DNA of 6,962 bases, taken from Calditrichota bacterium (GTDB taxonomy: Bacteria; Calditrichota; Calditrichia; RBG-13-44-9). The notes under the pieces were generated by a model. That model was given only the letters and a program-made list of their open reading frames with translations, was not told the DNA's origin and ran no database searches. The DNA is taken from assembly GCA_016934605.1 (NCBI GenBank), contig JAFGSO010000267.1, positions 1-6,962 of the forward strand. The letters are read 5' to 3'. Positions within the stretch are counted from its first letter, which is position 1. Every line of letters begins with the position of its first letter. Shown here in pieces: positions 6,898-6,962 of this stretch. Both the position numbers and the translations under genes were made by a program.

Positions 6898-6962
6898 ATG
6901 AACATTCTCATTATCGGTGCAGGCGAAGTGGGATATCAGCTTACCAGACAACTGGCTCCCCA
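6898..6962 (+). CDS. trkA: Probable TrkA, NAD-binding subunit of Trk potassium uptake (N-terminal fragment)
   Basis: Only the first 21 codons are in the window: MNILIIGAGEVGYQLTRQLA and one more residue. They form a beta-strand followed by GxGxxG (Gly7, Gly9, Gly12), the dinucleotide-binding start of a Rossmann/RCK domain, and GAGEVGYxL is characteristic of TrkA, the cytosolic NAD(H)-binding regulator of TrkH/TrkG potassium channels. The ATG lies 14 nt after the aldolase stop with no obvious promoter between, so the two are probably one transcript. An upstream ATG at 6890 reads only three codons to a stop and is not used. Another RCK or Rossmann protein is possible; a trkH-like gene downstream would settle it. 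Confidence 0.75.
   Translation, partial: MNILIIGAGEVGYQLTRQLAP

Noticed and set aside
1..6962. CRISPR array, tRNA, rRNA, transposase, toxin-antitoxin or phage-defence cluster
   Set aside because: No regularly spaced repeats, tRNA-like cloverleaf, transposase motif or inverted terminal repeats with target duplications were seen, and no gene here belongs to a defence or mobile family.

Overview
The window looks like a stretch of chromosome from a Gram-negative bacterium of the FCB group. The best guess is a Neomarinimicrobiota (Marinimicrobia/SAR406), Calditrichota or KSB1-like lineage. Three things point there: a large secreted protein ending in a 'VYPNPY ... RIYTLAGDLV' FlgD/Ig-like (type IX secretion-like) C-terminal module, a TonB-dependent receptor with an N-terminal carboxypeptidase-regulatory-like domain, and weak or absent Shine-Dalgarno sequences on most genes. 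The lineage is inferred from protein style; no rRNA or marker gene is present.

Layout. Positions 1-2072 (minus strand) hold the first 690 codons of a secreted multidomain protein whose 3' end lies outside the window. A 318-bp AT-rich divergent intergenic region follows (2073-2390). On the plus strand come a short stand-alone RsbW/SpoIIAB-type HATPase (2391-2831), a 167-bp gap with a perfect 10-bp-arm inverted repeat and a strong ribosome binding site, and a complete 898-residue TonB-dependent outer-membrane receptor (2999-5695). A rho-independent terminator (5724-5752) closes the receptor. Directly after it, an extended -10 promoter with a perfect TATAAT starts a new unit: a low-specificity threonine aldolase (5846-6883), then 14 nt later the first 21 codons of a probable TrkA potassium-uptake regulatory protein (6898 to the edge).

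How the genes relate. The secreted protein and the receptor are both cell-envelope products, but no SusD-like lipoprotein, degradative enzyme or transport partner sits between them, so a shared substrate cannot be argued. The HATPase has no sigma factor, STAS antagonist or PP2C phosphatase beside it. The aldolase and trkA are probably co-transcribed by proximity, without an evident metabolic link.

I found no CRISPR array, tRNA, rRNA, insertion sequence or integration scar, and nothing that amounts to a clearly new multi-gene system. The points most worth a second look are the secreted multidomain protein, the orphan HATPase and the orphan receptor with its distinctive upstream region.
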